DNA of 64,000 nucleotides from Theocolax elegans (Eukaryota; Arthropoda; Insecta; Hymenoptera; Cerocephalidae). The DNA is taken from contig CM047431.1 of the NCBI GenBank assembly GCA_026168455.1, forward strand, positions 49,084,032-49,148,031. Reading direction: 5' to 3'. Below the pieces are notes generated by a model. That model was not told the origin of the DNA, ran no database searches, and saw only the letters and a list, made by a program, of their open reading frames with translations. This document shows positions 35,063 to 47,600 of the stretch, piece after piece. The position numbers and the translations under genes are program-made. The stretch's first letter is position 1; every line of letters begins with the position of its first letter.

Positions 35063-36736
35063 ATGTCAGAAACATTAGAGGAACGTAATTTGAGATTGTA
35101 CTTGGCTGCGGAGAGGATGAAAAATTCCAGGACAAAGGAATCGGAAGAGCAGGCAGCCTTGAGAAGGATGCAGGAGGCACAAAGGATGGCTAGGCATCGA
35201 GCCAAAAAGAAACGGTGTCTGGATGAGAATCTCGCTAGAGAGATATCTAAAATTGCAGAGCTCTCTAAGATGCCAGATGCAGCAACTATCGCTGAAATGT
35301 CAGAGATGAATATGAACAAAATATCAGCAGAACTCAAACAAATGATGGAACGGGGTAAGGTTCCAGAGCACATTGTTCAAATGGCCCAATTAGCTGAGTT
35401 CAGTAAAATGACCGAATTGAACAAAATGTCACAAGATATGGCTAAACGCTACGAAATGGAAAAGATGGCAGAATATGCCAAGAATACCGAGTACATGAAA
35501 ATGCAAATGCAAATGTCAGAATTGGCTAAAATGAATGAGATGGTAAAATTTTCTGAAATGGCCAAGTATAGTGATATTTCAAAAATGAATGAGATTGCAA
35601 AGATGAATGAGATGATGAAAATGTCGCAAATGGCAAAAATGAATGAGGTAAATAAAATCATTATTTTATAAATTAATTTTAATTATATTATTTTTTAAAA
35701 CTAAGCTTAACATTTTATTAGATGGCGAAAATAAATGAGGTCCAAAGGATGAATGAGATAGCAAAATTAAATGAAATGGTTAAGATGACGGAGATGGCCA
35801 AATATAATGATATTACAAAGTTGAATGAAATAGCGCAAATCAATGAAATGGCTAAGGAAATAGCCAAAATGAATGAAAAGACGAAAATGAATGAAATGAT
35901 CAAAATGGCAAATATGCAAAATGATATAACCAAGATGCCAGAGTATTCCAAAATGGCAGAAATGGCAAAACTTACAGAGTTAGCAAAACTTAATGAAATT
36001 ACTATAACCAAATTAAGTGATCCACCTCAACCGCAACAACCTCCACCTCCACCACCACCACCTCCTCAGACAAAGGTACAAGAAGTTCCAAGGATTCCTG
36101 AACCTGTGATTACTGTGCCAAATCCAAGGAATCTGCAGAATGTGCAGACCGTCCAGGTACGAATATTTAATTTTACTATAGTATTTATTACATTTATAAA
36201 TTCCTACATTTATTAATATTTTTGATTGTTTTATTTTTTTATAAGTTGTTTAAATAATATGTATATTAATAAGTACACTTATACATTTCAAGCACTGTGT
36301 ATGATAATTCGAATTAGTCTTGTAGTATTGTGAATATAAATAACATAAACAATAGATTTAAAGTATAAAGAAAAACATAAATAAAGCACACTTTATTAAA
36401 ATAAATCCTAAGTACTTATATATTTGACTTAGCCTTGTACAACAAAGTATTCAAATAAATAATTACATGGAATAAAAAATAATTTGACTAAATGATAAAA
36501 AAATTAATTTACAGGTAGCACAGGCTAGTCCATCGAGTACCATAAACTTTCCAACAGTGCCTGGCCAGGGCAAGTACACTCAGCTGCTTGTCATAATCGA
36601 GGAACTTGGCCGTGACATTCGCCTCTCGTACGCGGGAAGTCGAAGTGCTGCAGAACGGCTAAAAATGGGAATACAACATGCTCGTATTCTCGTGCGCGAG
36701 TGTCTGCTCGAAACGGAACACAATGCAAGACAATGA
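35063..36736 (+). CDS. CDK2AP/DOC-1 domain protein B with Met-rich repeat, about 413 aa
   Basis: Exons 35063-35647, 35722-36156 and 36515-36736 all join in phase 0; 414 codons including the stop. The last 60 residues ([43 protein letters not shown]) form the CDK2AP1/DOC-1 domain expected to enter NuRD. The N terminus holds [20 protein letters not shown], like paralogue A; its Arg/Lys pattern looks like a bZIP basic region, but no leucine zipper follows. Residues about 70-310 are an irregular short-period repeat of the type EMAKMNEI (Met, Ala, Lys, Asn, Glu), probably helical, then a run of nine prolines. Vertebrate CDK2AP1 is only about 115 aa, so the repeat is a large insertion. The ATG at 35063 is the first in frame after the acceptor at 35002. 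Confidence 0.88.
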
Positions 36737-37476
36737 TCTGCCACCTACACCTAGTGATTTATATTTTTCCTAGAGCGTTATATATTTTTTTTATACACAT
36801 GTCGTTGTATACGGTATATCTTGGTATCATGGTATTTTGCAGGGAACGCCTTATTCTCCGCAAAGATGTAAACTCCCTGGATATCTATATTTTTTACGAG
36901 TTAATTTTCTCTTTTTATACAAGGTGGGCTAAATTTAAAGGGGAATCGTTATCATCAACATTTATTGTAATACTTTCTTTTTTGCCATTGTACATTTTTC
37001 GTGGCAGGTGATGTGCACGTACTATTGTAATTAATTAATTAATTCTCTCTTATTCTATTTTGTTGTACAAATTTTATGGCTGCTTGTATTGGACGTTAAA
37101 CAAATTATTATCGTGTCTGATCTTTGCGGAAAAAAAAATAATAATACAATCTCGAAGACTGCATTAGCTTTTTGAGCTCTAGTGTGGGGTTCGATATGAA
37201 GAAATAACTAAGCGCTTTTCCTTAAGAACAAGTTATAAAATAGTTTTATTTTATTTTTTATCTTTGAGAAAAGAATGATGGATACAAGCCTATTGCTGGT
37301 TTGGTTTATTATACATATATATATAAATGGTGTATGAAATTCATTTGACGATTATATACATGTATGTGTTATATTTAAATAAGGTTATGATGCATCCGTG
37401 GAGATTTTTAATCAAAACACGCAGAACAAATTGTACCTACCAGGGATAGAAATATATATTATAGGGTATTTCAGTA

Positions 37477-37482
37477 AATAAA
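37477..37482 (+). terminator. Candidate polyA signal of CDK2AP-like gene B
   Basis: AATAAA about 740 bp after the stop codon in AT-rich DNA. Nearer signals may exist, so this is only a candidate 3' end. Confidence 0.3.
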
Positions 37483-37881
37483 GTACCAGTTTTATATCAA
37501 TTCCAGAATTTATTATTTATTATTGATTAATATTTATAAAGTGTGCATGATGAATTAGATATTAACGTTTGCATGTATGTTAAAAATAGGATGTTATATT
37601 AATCAATATATAAAAGGTGCGTAATTACAAAACCTTGAAGAGTAAAAATGATTGCGAACTAAAAAAAAACCCATTCCGAGTAAATTTATAAAAGTTACAA
37701 CTTAATAATTATTTTAAATTAAAAGCTTTAGTACTAGTCGGATATTGAAAAAAAAACTATAATTACAGATTAATTATTTAAAACAAAATTAGTGACCTCT
37801 CGCACAAATAATTAAATAAAAAAGAAACGTATGGTATTTACGGGAATAAAATAACAAAGCCGACTTATTATTTTTTCATAA

Positions 37882-37887
37882 TTTATT
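37882..37887 (-). terminator. Candidate polyA signal of bent
   Basis: TTTATT on the plus strand is AATAAA on the minus strand, about 450 bp after the bent stop at 38336. The two neighbouring genes converge here. Confidence 0.3.
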
Positions 37888-38335
37888 TTTATTATATAAT
37901 AATGTAACACATCATTCGTTTCGATCGACGGCGCATCGACGGGCAAAATAAACATTGTTGCAACTACATCCCAAAGCGATAAACATCGTGAAAAAAAGGA
38001 GAGAAAAAGTGGGAAAATAAGTAAAAGAGAGAAAGATAGAGAAAGAGAGATAAGGTGAGAGAAAGGTAAAGATAAAGACAAAGATAAAGATAAATAAATC
38101 GTTAACAATAAAACGCACAATCGAGTTTGTATTTATACGCGCGATTTGTCACGAGCTAAAAATTTGCCGTCGTTATCCGTCGAATCACACGTGCGCAAAA
38201 ATTTCTTTGATGTCCAACGGTCTTGCAATTGTAATTTATCTTTATTAATATGTATATATATATATATAAAAAAGACGTGTTGTACGCGCGCACGAGGCAT
38301 ACATATCGTATAATCCGTATATAGTTTTAACTCCA

Positions 38336-41300
38336 TCAGACAGTTTCGCTGGGCGGGACGACGTTTATAGAAAATGCCGCGTTCGTCTCTCCTTTTTTGC
38401 CAACCGCTTGGACGGTATACTGGCCGATGTCTTCCGCGGTGGTCGACTTTATGCCAAACCTGAAGCTCGTCTCGCCGTCTTTGCTGAATCGGTATCTGCT
38501 ACTCTTTTCGTCTATTGGTTTACCGTCTTTCAGCCATGTGACTGTTAACATTTACGAAAATATTCATTACATGAAGTTTCGCTAGACTTTATAAGATTTT
38601 ACGTATATTGTCATTTATTAAATTTGTATTTAAATAATATTGTCAATTGTTAAAATTGTTGAAAGTATAAGAATATTTAGATCGTTTGAGTGAATCACCT
38701 TTGAGAGGCGCATCGTCAAACTTGCATGACGCGTTGACGGCTTCGCCCTCTGTCACCGTCGCCGACTGCGGGAATGTCTTGAACACCGGGCTCTTGGGTT
38801 CCTCGTTGGGAACTGCGGTAAAATAATGTACACAAAAACAATGATATTTCACTCGATATCGAGGGCATAGTAACGTAGAAAGAGAAGAAAAAAGAAAGGT
38901 ACACACCGAGAACGTTGAGCGTACAAGACGAGAAACTTTCGCCCGCGTCATTGAACGCCTCACATGTGTATGTACCGCAATCCTCGGGGAAGATTTCGGC
39001 AATGACGAGTTTGTGGATGTTGGCCTCGCTGAAGTACTGGAAGTCCTTGCTCGGTTTGATCTCTTTGTTGTTGTGCAGCCAAACGACGTCGAATTTGTTG
39101 GCGCCGATGATGCGGCAGCTCAGCGTTACCGCTTCACTATCATTTACCGACATGCTCTTTAAGTGATCGACTATTTGCGGGGCGTGGTCCTTTTCTTCTA
39201 CTGCAGCGGGTACTGGTGTTTTGGCTACCACTGTCAATTCAAATTATAAATTTTAGATTTTCATTATGTTTTAGGAAGATACTGGAGCCACGCTCAATAC
39301 TCGAATTATAATGTCCTTGACGGGATGTAATACAGTTTTAATTTCAACGACCGAGTCAATTGAGACGGAAAACCAAATTTAATTAAATAAATGTGACTGA
39401 TAAGGTACAACTAATGCATTATTACCCTTTGTATTTATCAGGTGTGCAAAATTTTAAACAAAAATCTTGATTCGTTCAAAAATGACATTGGAAGGTAATT
39501 CTACTGTTAAATCTATGATTATATGATTAGAAGTAAATTAAAAGTCGAATATTTTTCCACTTCGATTTTTGAATAAATCAATATTTTGGTATAAATTTTG
39601 GAACAGTGGTAGATAATATTCAAGCGAAGGGCAATTTACCATTAATAGTTAGCAAGAATATATGTATGTTCATCATTTAATCATTCCGCAAATCATTCGG
39701 TCGATACCGATTGTTGCGTGCGTATTTCGATATTGCATTTCAATTATCAAAATTACACATTATTTATTTTTCACATTACAAATTCATCGCTAACGAATAG
39801 TAAAAAAAATATGGTCCGTGGTGGGACTTAATTAACCATCAGTTATATCAATTTTTTCAGGTAAAAATAAAATATACATTTTTTAATCATAAACTTGAAA
39901 TAGTCACTTACGATTAATGGTTAACTTGCAAGTGGTAGAAACGGTTCCAATACTATTGGTAGCCGTGCAGACGTATTCTCCTTCGTCTTCAGGGAAGACT
40001 TCGGCGATTGTGAGTGACGCTACTCCATTCTTATACCTCAGATCGACGACGTCTGACGAGGTAACGATTTGTTCGTTCTTCAACCATGCTATTTGTGGCT
40101 CGGGATCTCCCTGGACTTTAACACTCAGTTCGAGTCTTGATCCGTCATTGATCGTTAATTCGCTGTCGAGTTGTTGGACGAAGGTAGGCGGTCCCATCGA
40201 TGAGTCATCAGGGGTAGCTTTAAACGATAATTTTGTTTAGGTCAAACAAAACTTGTTCAATTATTTACACGTATTTTACATTATCGAATCACTTACGAAT
40301 CAGTTCTTTTGTGGTACTTCTCGATCTGGACGGACTACCGGTTGCGTCCAATTTACTTCCGTATTTCTTGGCTGCCTTCTTTTCTTTCGTTGGTTTCTCC
40401 GTATCACCTTCTGCTATCGAATCCTTCTTCTTGGTCTTTTTCACTGGTTCTTCGGGTGTTACAGCTGCTGGTTTTTCTACAGGTGCTGCTGGCGTAGGTG
40501 CTGGTGCTGGGGTTTCCGGCAATGTCACTCTATGAAGTTCGCGTTCGCTGATTGGAATTTTGTCTACTGAGCTATGACCTGGTTTGAATGGAGCTATGGG
40601 AGTCGATCTGATCAACGTTGTAGTTACTGGCTGGTATGGAGCTGGTTTTAATGGCTTCTCTATGAATCGGCGTTCTGCAACGAATATAGTTTATCATTTC
40701 CTGTTCAATATATTTAATTATACAGTTATAAACATTGGATGTACCTCCGGAATGTAACAGATCATGAGCCAACTGTTCTTGCTCTTCGGTCTCTCCAGAG
40801 CCTACGTTTAAACGAATTAAGTGTGAGATTATAATATATTATAATTGTCGGCGATTACAGTTATCAACAGGATTTACCTTCGACAATAACAACACAGCTA
40901 GTCTCGTCAGTGCCGTGACAGTTAGTGGCAACGCATCGGTACTTTCCGCTGTCCTCGGGTTTGCAGTCCACGATTTCCATTGTGACGACACCATCCGAAT
41001 TGGTCATGGTATACTCGAATCGAGATAATTCCTTGCTGTTCTTGTACCATTTGACAGTGGGAGTTGGTTTACCACTCAAACAGCACAACAATTTACAAGT
41101 ATCGCGTGCCTGCATCACACGAGGACGAAGTAAGAAGGTGAAATCTGGTGCGGATTCTTTCGTTTCCATCCAGAAGTGGTAAGGTAGTTGTTCACGTCTT
41201 CGAACTGGTTGGTACGTTTCGGCTCTGTATGGTGGTACATCTTTGGGTAGAGCTGCAATTTTAAGTAATTAATCATTCAAACAATTTCATTTTACATTTC

Positions 41301-41659
41301 AGCTAAAAAGATTAATTATTGCTTTTAATGATAGACTTATAATAATTGCACGTATATGTTACACTTACGTTGGACGTTCAAAAATACAACCTCCTCGCGA
41401 TAACCATAATGATTTTCGGCTCTAATAATATATTCTCCTCTGTCTTCCAATTTCACCCTATTTATAACAAATGTATAATCGTCTCCAATGTAACGTTTCA
41501 TAAATTTGACTGATTGTCGAAGTTCCTGGTTATTACGATACCACGTGAGTACGGCGGGTGCTATCGCGATCACACGACACGTGAACTTGACACTTTGTCC
41601 TTCGTAAGCAAAGGCACTTTGAGGTTTAATGACGAATCTTGGAGCTGCTTGTCGACGAT
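38336..41659 (-). other. bt: bent C-terminal Ig domains
   Basis: Exons 41369-41659 (Ig; ends VVFLNVQ), 40878-41252 (Ig; SFTFLLRPRV-type APDFTFLLRPRVMQARD), 39912-40217 (Ig; PPTFVQQLDSEL), 38907-39230 (Ig; APQIVDHLKSMS), and 38699-38812 with 38336-38541 (one Ig split by an intron). Five Ig domains follow the kinase. The last exon begins in phase 1 and ends with PPSETV and TGA. Confidence 0.9.
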
Positions 41660-44600
41660 CTGAACATTAAAAAGTTATTAATTAAATTTGTGGAGATGCG
41701 ATAATTTTTTTTTTAACACTTTTTCAAGGTAGAAGAATGTCTAATTACCGAACGTCGTGTCTTGAATGTTGTATTTCTCTACCAATAGTTTCCTTAATGA
41801 TGAGTATTCAGCTAAGCGGCCAATGGGTAGTACATATTTCTTCCAGTCATCGTATTTCGCCCGAATCTTATCTCTGAAGTTGACGTGTCTCCTAGTGTCA
41901 ATGGCCGCCGTCTTTTGACTAGAGTCTCCTGTTAGCCAGGCATGCAACAAGCATTCGTGCGCAGTCATTCGTTTCCTGCGTTGAAAAGATGTTAACATCA
42001 AACATTATCATTTCAACCATCATGTAATTTAACTACTATTTATTAAGAATGATGATGAAATAGGATTCAATAATAAAATAAATCTTACTCTTTGTTTTTA
42101 ACAAGTAGTCTTCTAATGAAGTCTTTGGCCTCTTCGGAAACTTCCCGGAATGCTTCCTCGTCAAAGTCCCAGTCACAAGCTTTGACGTTCTTGAGAGTCT
42201 CGATGTCATTGTCACCGGCAAATGGTGAAAGACCGCTCAACCTGAGGTTCAACATAAATGTGTTAGTAAACATTTCTCGTTTAACAATTAATATAGTGTG
42301 TAATTATTTGAAATAATCTTACAAAACGTAGGCGAGAACACCACAAGCCCACATGTCTGTGTAGAATCCAACAGGTTCTCTTTCGACAATTTCTGGGGCT
42401 GCGAATTCCGCCGTTCCTGTGCTGATTTTAACTACTTGGTTAGGGTCTAATTTGGTGGCGAGTCCAAAGTCGATTAGTTTGATGTTCGTACTTTGGCGTG
42501 TCTGGCACATAATATTTTCTGGTTTGATGTCTGGTAAGAAAAACAAAATTCATACAATGTTAATTTATTGATTCGTTAATTAATTATTATTGATCAATAT
42601 TATTCGAATAACAAATTTACCAAGGTGAATGATATTTCTTTCGTGCATATGTTTGATTGCTTCACAAATTTGTCGCATGTAGTTGATGACTTCCGCTTCT
42701 GACATGGTGTATCCCTCAGCAGTGATGCGTTCGAAGAGTTCACCACCCGATAAGCTGTTAAATTATAAGGATTAAAAAAATTAATATTTTTCAAGTATAA
42801 AAGTAAAGCATTTTAAAGCGTCGAATTGAAACTTACAATTCAAAGATTAAGACCATTTCGTCATCGTCTTCGAAAGCGTCGTGGAGGTTGATGAGTTTCG
42901 GATGATGCAGCTGGTTCATTATATCGATCTCTCGCCTGATGAGTTCTTTCTCCATTGGATGAGCAGATGGTATGAATTTAGCAGCGAAAATGTTACCCGT
43001 TGATCTTTCTCGGCAGCGATGTACGACTCCGAAAGCGCCGGTACCAATTTCCTCCAGGATGTCGTATCGATCGTATACAGACACATTGCGTTTAATATCA
43101 ACCGGCTGTTGTGGTACGTATTTGTCATAAATGTCCGAGACATACTGGTCGTAATCGCGTACTTGTTCGTCGCTACGACCTCGGATCTTCTTGCCGGTAA
43201 CTGGATCGATATCTTGTTTACGTTTAGGCTCCTCGCGCTTTTTCTTAGCTTCGCCCTTGGTCATTACTAATGGTGTTACTTCACTTGGATTCGACCGTCC
43301 ATAGACGTTCTCCGCGAACACACGGAAGTCGTATTGCTGTCCAGGACTCAATCCGTGAACGGCTATCGAGCAGACTCGAGTGCTACCAACTCGGATCCAA
43401 GTAGACATAGGATGTTCGCGTTTTTCTACTAAATAGTTGGTAATATTGCTGCCACCGTCCCAGACTGGAGGCTTCCAAGATACAGCGAGTGAATCATGTC
43501 CGATGTTGTCGATTACAGGGAACCTTGGTGGATCTGGACGATCGCTGATCTGAATCTTGATGATTGCAGTATCCTGACCCAGCTCATTTTCTGCCGTCAA
43601 TCGATATGGTCCAGAGTCTACCTTGCTTGCATCACGGATCGTGAGAGTAGCGTGACGATCCGTTATTTGAATGTCATAATGTTCGCCAGACTCGATGGTT
43701 TCTCCTTCCCTCACCCAGGTGATCTTCGGCTTGGGGAATCCGGTGAACGGTATCTTAATAACGACATTCAGACCCTTGTCGAAGAAGGCAGTGTCGCGGA
43801 ATCGTGGCGGGACGTTCAGTCGAGGTGGTGTCATGATCAGAAGCTCGCTCTTGGTGGATTTGGCACCAGCACGGTTAACCGCTCGGCAAACATATTCGTC
43901 TGCATCTTCACCAAAGACATCGTGAACGATTAGGTTATGGCAATCGCCCTCGGAATAGATCTTGTACCGTGAACCGTTCACTATCTCTCTCGCTCCCTTG
44001 AACCAGGATACGGTAGGTGCTGGTATACCGGTAATAATACACTTGAAATGTGCATTGTGATTTTGGGAACAGTTAAGGGTTTTGGATAAAGGTTTAATAA
44101 TTTCCGGTGCCTTCGCAGCCTGAGGATCTCGAATTTGGACGGACGTCGAGGCTTTAGATTCGGGACTGAGACCGGCTTCGTTTTGCGCGAATACACGGAA
44201 CTCGTAGCTTCGTCCTTCGATAAGATTGCTAACGTTAATTTGGTTAGGCAAGCAAATTGAAGGATTGACGCGCTGCCAGCAGCTTTCGGGTACCTTAATT
44301 TCGCGCTTATCGATCCAGTAACCTTGGATTCTAGCACCTCCGTCGGTTTCTGGTTTATCCCACGACAAGTTCACAAAGTCGCCTCCCACTTGAGTAATCT
44401 TGGGTATTCCTGGTGGACCAGGTGGATCGAATGGCGCCTTTGCTCGAATCGGGTTGGTTCCTTCGAGTGGTGGTCCCATGCCGTTCTCATTAACAGCCAT
44501 AACACGGAATAGATATTCTTGTCCTTCGGTCAAACCTTGAACAGAATAGTTCGTGTCCTTGCAACCAAACATAGAAATGGTGATCCATTGGGTATGAGTA

Positions 44601-47600
44601 ACGTCACGTCTCTCAATAACGTAATGCGTAATCTTAAGACCACCGTCGAATTTAGGTGGATGCCAGCTAAGTGAACATGTGTGTCTATCGATGTGCGATA
44701 CTTCTAATGGTCCTTGAGGTGGTCCCGGCAGACCGGTGATGTAGACATTGAATACACCGCTTACGCTTCCGCTTTCATTTTCCAAATGAACTTCATACGC
44801 TCCAGCATCAGTGTCCTTGTTGATTTCCTTAATAAAGATGATAACATAGTCATCGAATACAGTATATTTGAGATGATCCGTGGATTCTGGGAGTTTCTTG
44901 CCATCTCTCTTGAGCGATACGGTGATTGGCTGATCGCCACTGTAATAGATTTTGATCTTTGTGTTCTCGCCTTCTGGTAAGAACAAATCGTCTGGCATGC
45001 GATCGATACGCGGTGGTGAACCAATCTTCAATCTACCGGTGGTACTGGCATAACCAACAGCATTCACTGCCTGGCATGTATAGTCTCCTTCATCTGTATC
45101 GTACACCTCAGCAATTACCAAGCGGAACACACCATCAAAGGCTTCGGCACGGAATCTACCACCAATTGTTACCTCTCGTCCATTCTTCAACCACCTGAAA
45201 TTGAGTAAAATTTTTATTTTCAGTTTATGTCGCAAAATAATATTAATAAACATAAATTACAAACATAAATTGTAACTCACCTGCCGCTTGGCATTGGGAT
45301 TCCAGTAGCTTCACATTCAAGTACGTGTGTCTTTCCAAGAGGTACTCCCTGAGAATAGGGCAAAGTTCTGACAAATTCGGGTTTTTCGCCACCCTCAACC
45401 TCACAGATTTTAACTGGTGCAGTGCAGGAGCTTGGATCCGAACGACCAGCGGCGTTAACCGCAAAGATTCTAAATTCGTAATCACCCTTTTCAATTAGAT
45501 GTAGTACTGTGTATTCAAGATCCGTAACATTGTACTCGTTGCACTTCATCCAAATAGCACTGCCGATTTCGCGTTTCTCTATTACGTAACCGGTGATGCG
45601 ACTTCCACCATCAGAGGCTGGAGCATCCCAGCGAAGATCGACGTAATTCTTACCAACCTTAACAACTTGTGGATTTTGTGGTGCATCGGGTACCATGCAC
45701 TTGCTCTTAAGTTTGAATGGTGTAGACGCTTGACTAGGTTTACTGAAACCAGCCGCGTTTTTAGCGCGAATACGGAATTCGTACTCGTGACCACTGAGCA
45801 AATTGTAACAAATATAGTTAAGGTCCTTGACAAGATAGTCATTAGCCACTCTCCACGTTGTGTCGTCAGCTGGATCTCTAAATTCGACCTATAAAAAATA
45901 TCCATAAATAATTCAATATTTTATTATAAAATTTATATTTTTAAATAAACTTTTTATTTATATTATATAAGTGACTATGTCATGAGCATGAAAATTTTTT
46001 ATATTTTTTTATTTATTTTTCTAAAACTTTCGTGTGTCATATTATATCCAACAACTTCTGATCCGTATACAATTATTAATCATTTTTAAAAATACATTAC
46101 AACGATAAATGATTTTGAATAAAATACATTTGAAGTATCTTATATAGTAATGGATAAAGTTAAAAATCCATACATCATATAGAAATATTAAATTTATTAT
46201 TACTATTTTAAATATGTGAATGTGATCAGAAATTGGAAATGGTTATGATACGGTATCTCATATAATGAATATTGTATTCGAAATGCTATAAAAATACTTT
46301 AAAAAAAATTAATTATAATTGAAATGTCAATTAAAAAATGATTTGACTATTTTCCACTGTTTATTAAAAGACTAGTTTATTTTTAAATAAAATAGGCAAT
46401 AGAAATTAGTTTACCTTGTATCCTTGGATACGTGATCCACCATCCGAAATTGGTCTGTCCCAAGCGACTGTAATACTGGTTGAATCCCAGTCGGTGACAC
46501 GAGGTCTCGTCGGTGGATCCGGAACATTGAATGGGAACTTGGCAGTGATCGGCTCATCTCCAATCAGAGGTTCAGAAATACCATATTGATTTTCTGCTCT
46601 GATACGGAAGTTGTATTTTCTGTTTGGTTCAAGGCCAAATACATCGTACGTAGTACGACGAGCAAAGCTGCTCAACTTGGTCCAAATACCAATAGGTTCA
46701 AGCTTCTCAATGATGTAATTTGTAACTGGTGAGCCACCATCGTCGAATGGCGGTTTCCACGAAATCGTACAAGTTTCTGGTGTAATGTCGGTAACATCCA
46801 AAGGTCCTTGAGGTGGAGATGGTTTGTCTACTACCAAGACTTTGCAGTTTGCTGAATCTGTGCCAACTTCGTTTGTCAGATAAATCGTGTAATTTCCAGT
46901 GTCAGATCTCTTAGCCTTCTTGTTAATGAACTGTGTTTCGATATCATTCGTGTCAAATTTAATTCTGTCATCCGTTACGACATCTTCACCATTGATACAC
47001 CAACTTGGTCTTGGCCTTGGCTTGGCAACGTATGGTACCGTAATTGTAAATGGCTCGCCAGCAATGACGGTCATGTCGCGGATGCTCAAGTCACTCGTGA
47101 TCTTCGGAGCAACTGTTAAAAAATATTATTATTGAAATTAATAAATGTTCAATTGTTTGATTTTCTACATAGTATTTTTAAAATTAATGTATACCCGATG
47201 GTGCACTAGCTCGAATTGCGTCGGAACCTGCGCTCCAAGGTCCTTGACCTGCCGCATTGATGGCAGCTACACGGAATTCATAATCGTGATTCTCGATGAG
47301 ACCTCCGACTCTGTAATAAAGTTCATTGAATATTAAAATTATACATATAATTCTAACTATTATTGATTAGTCTTTACGATCGGCAGAAGATGAATGATGC
47401 GATTTCTTAACAATAAAATAATATCCAATGTAAGCTGCAAAAAATTATGAATGGTAACAATGCAATAAGGACACGTATTATTGCAATAGAGATTTTCTGT
47501 TCGTTATCTTTTTTGTTTTTTGGGTCTTATCTATTCGATAAACTATTATATACAAATATTTGTTTAGCGTGGTCATAAATATAAAGTATTTCAGTTAATG

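Noticed and set aside
43496..43933. 145-codon plus-strand frame opposite bent
   Set aside because: Antisense shadow of a large conserved coding exon with no independent evidence; the same holds for other plus-strand frames at 38-64 kb.
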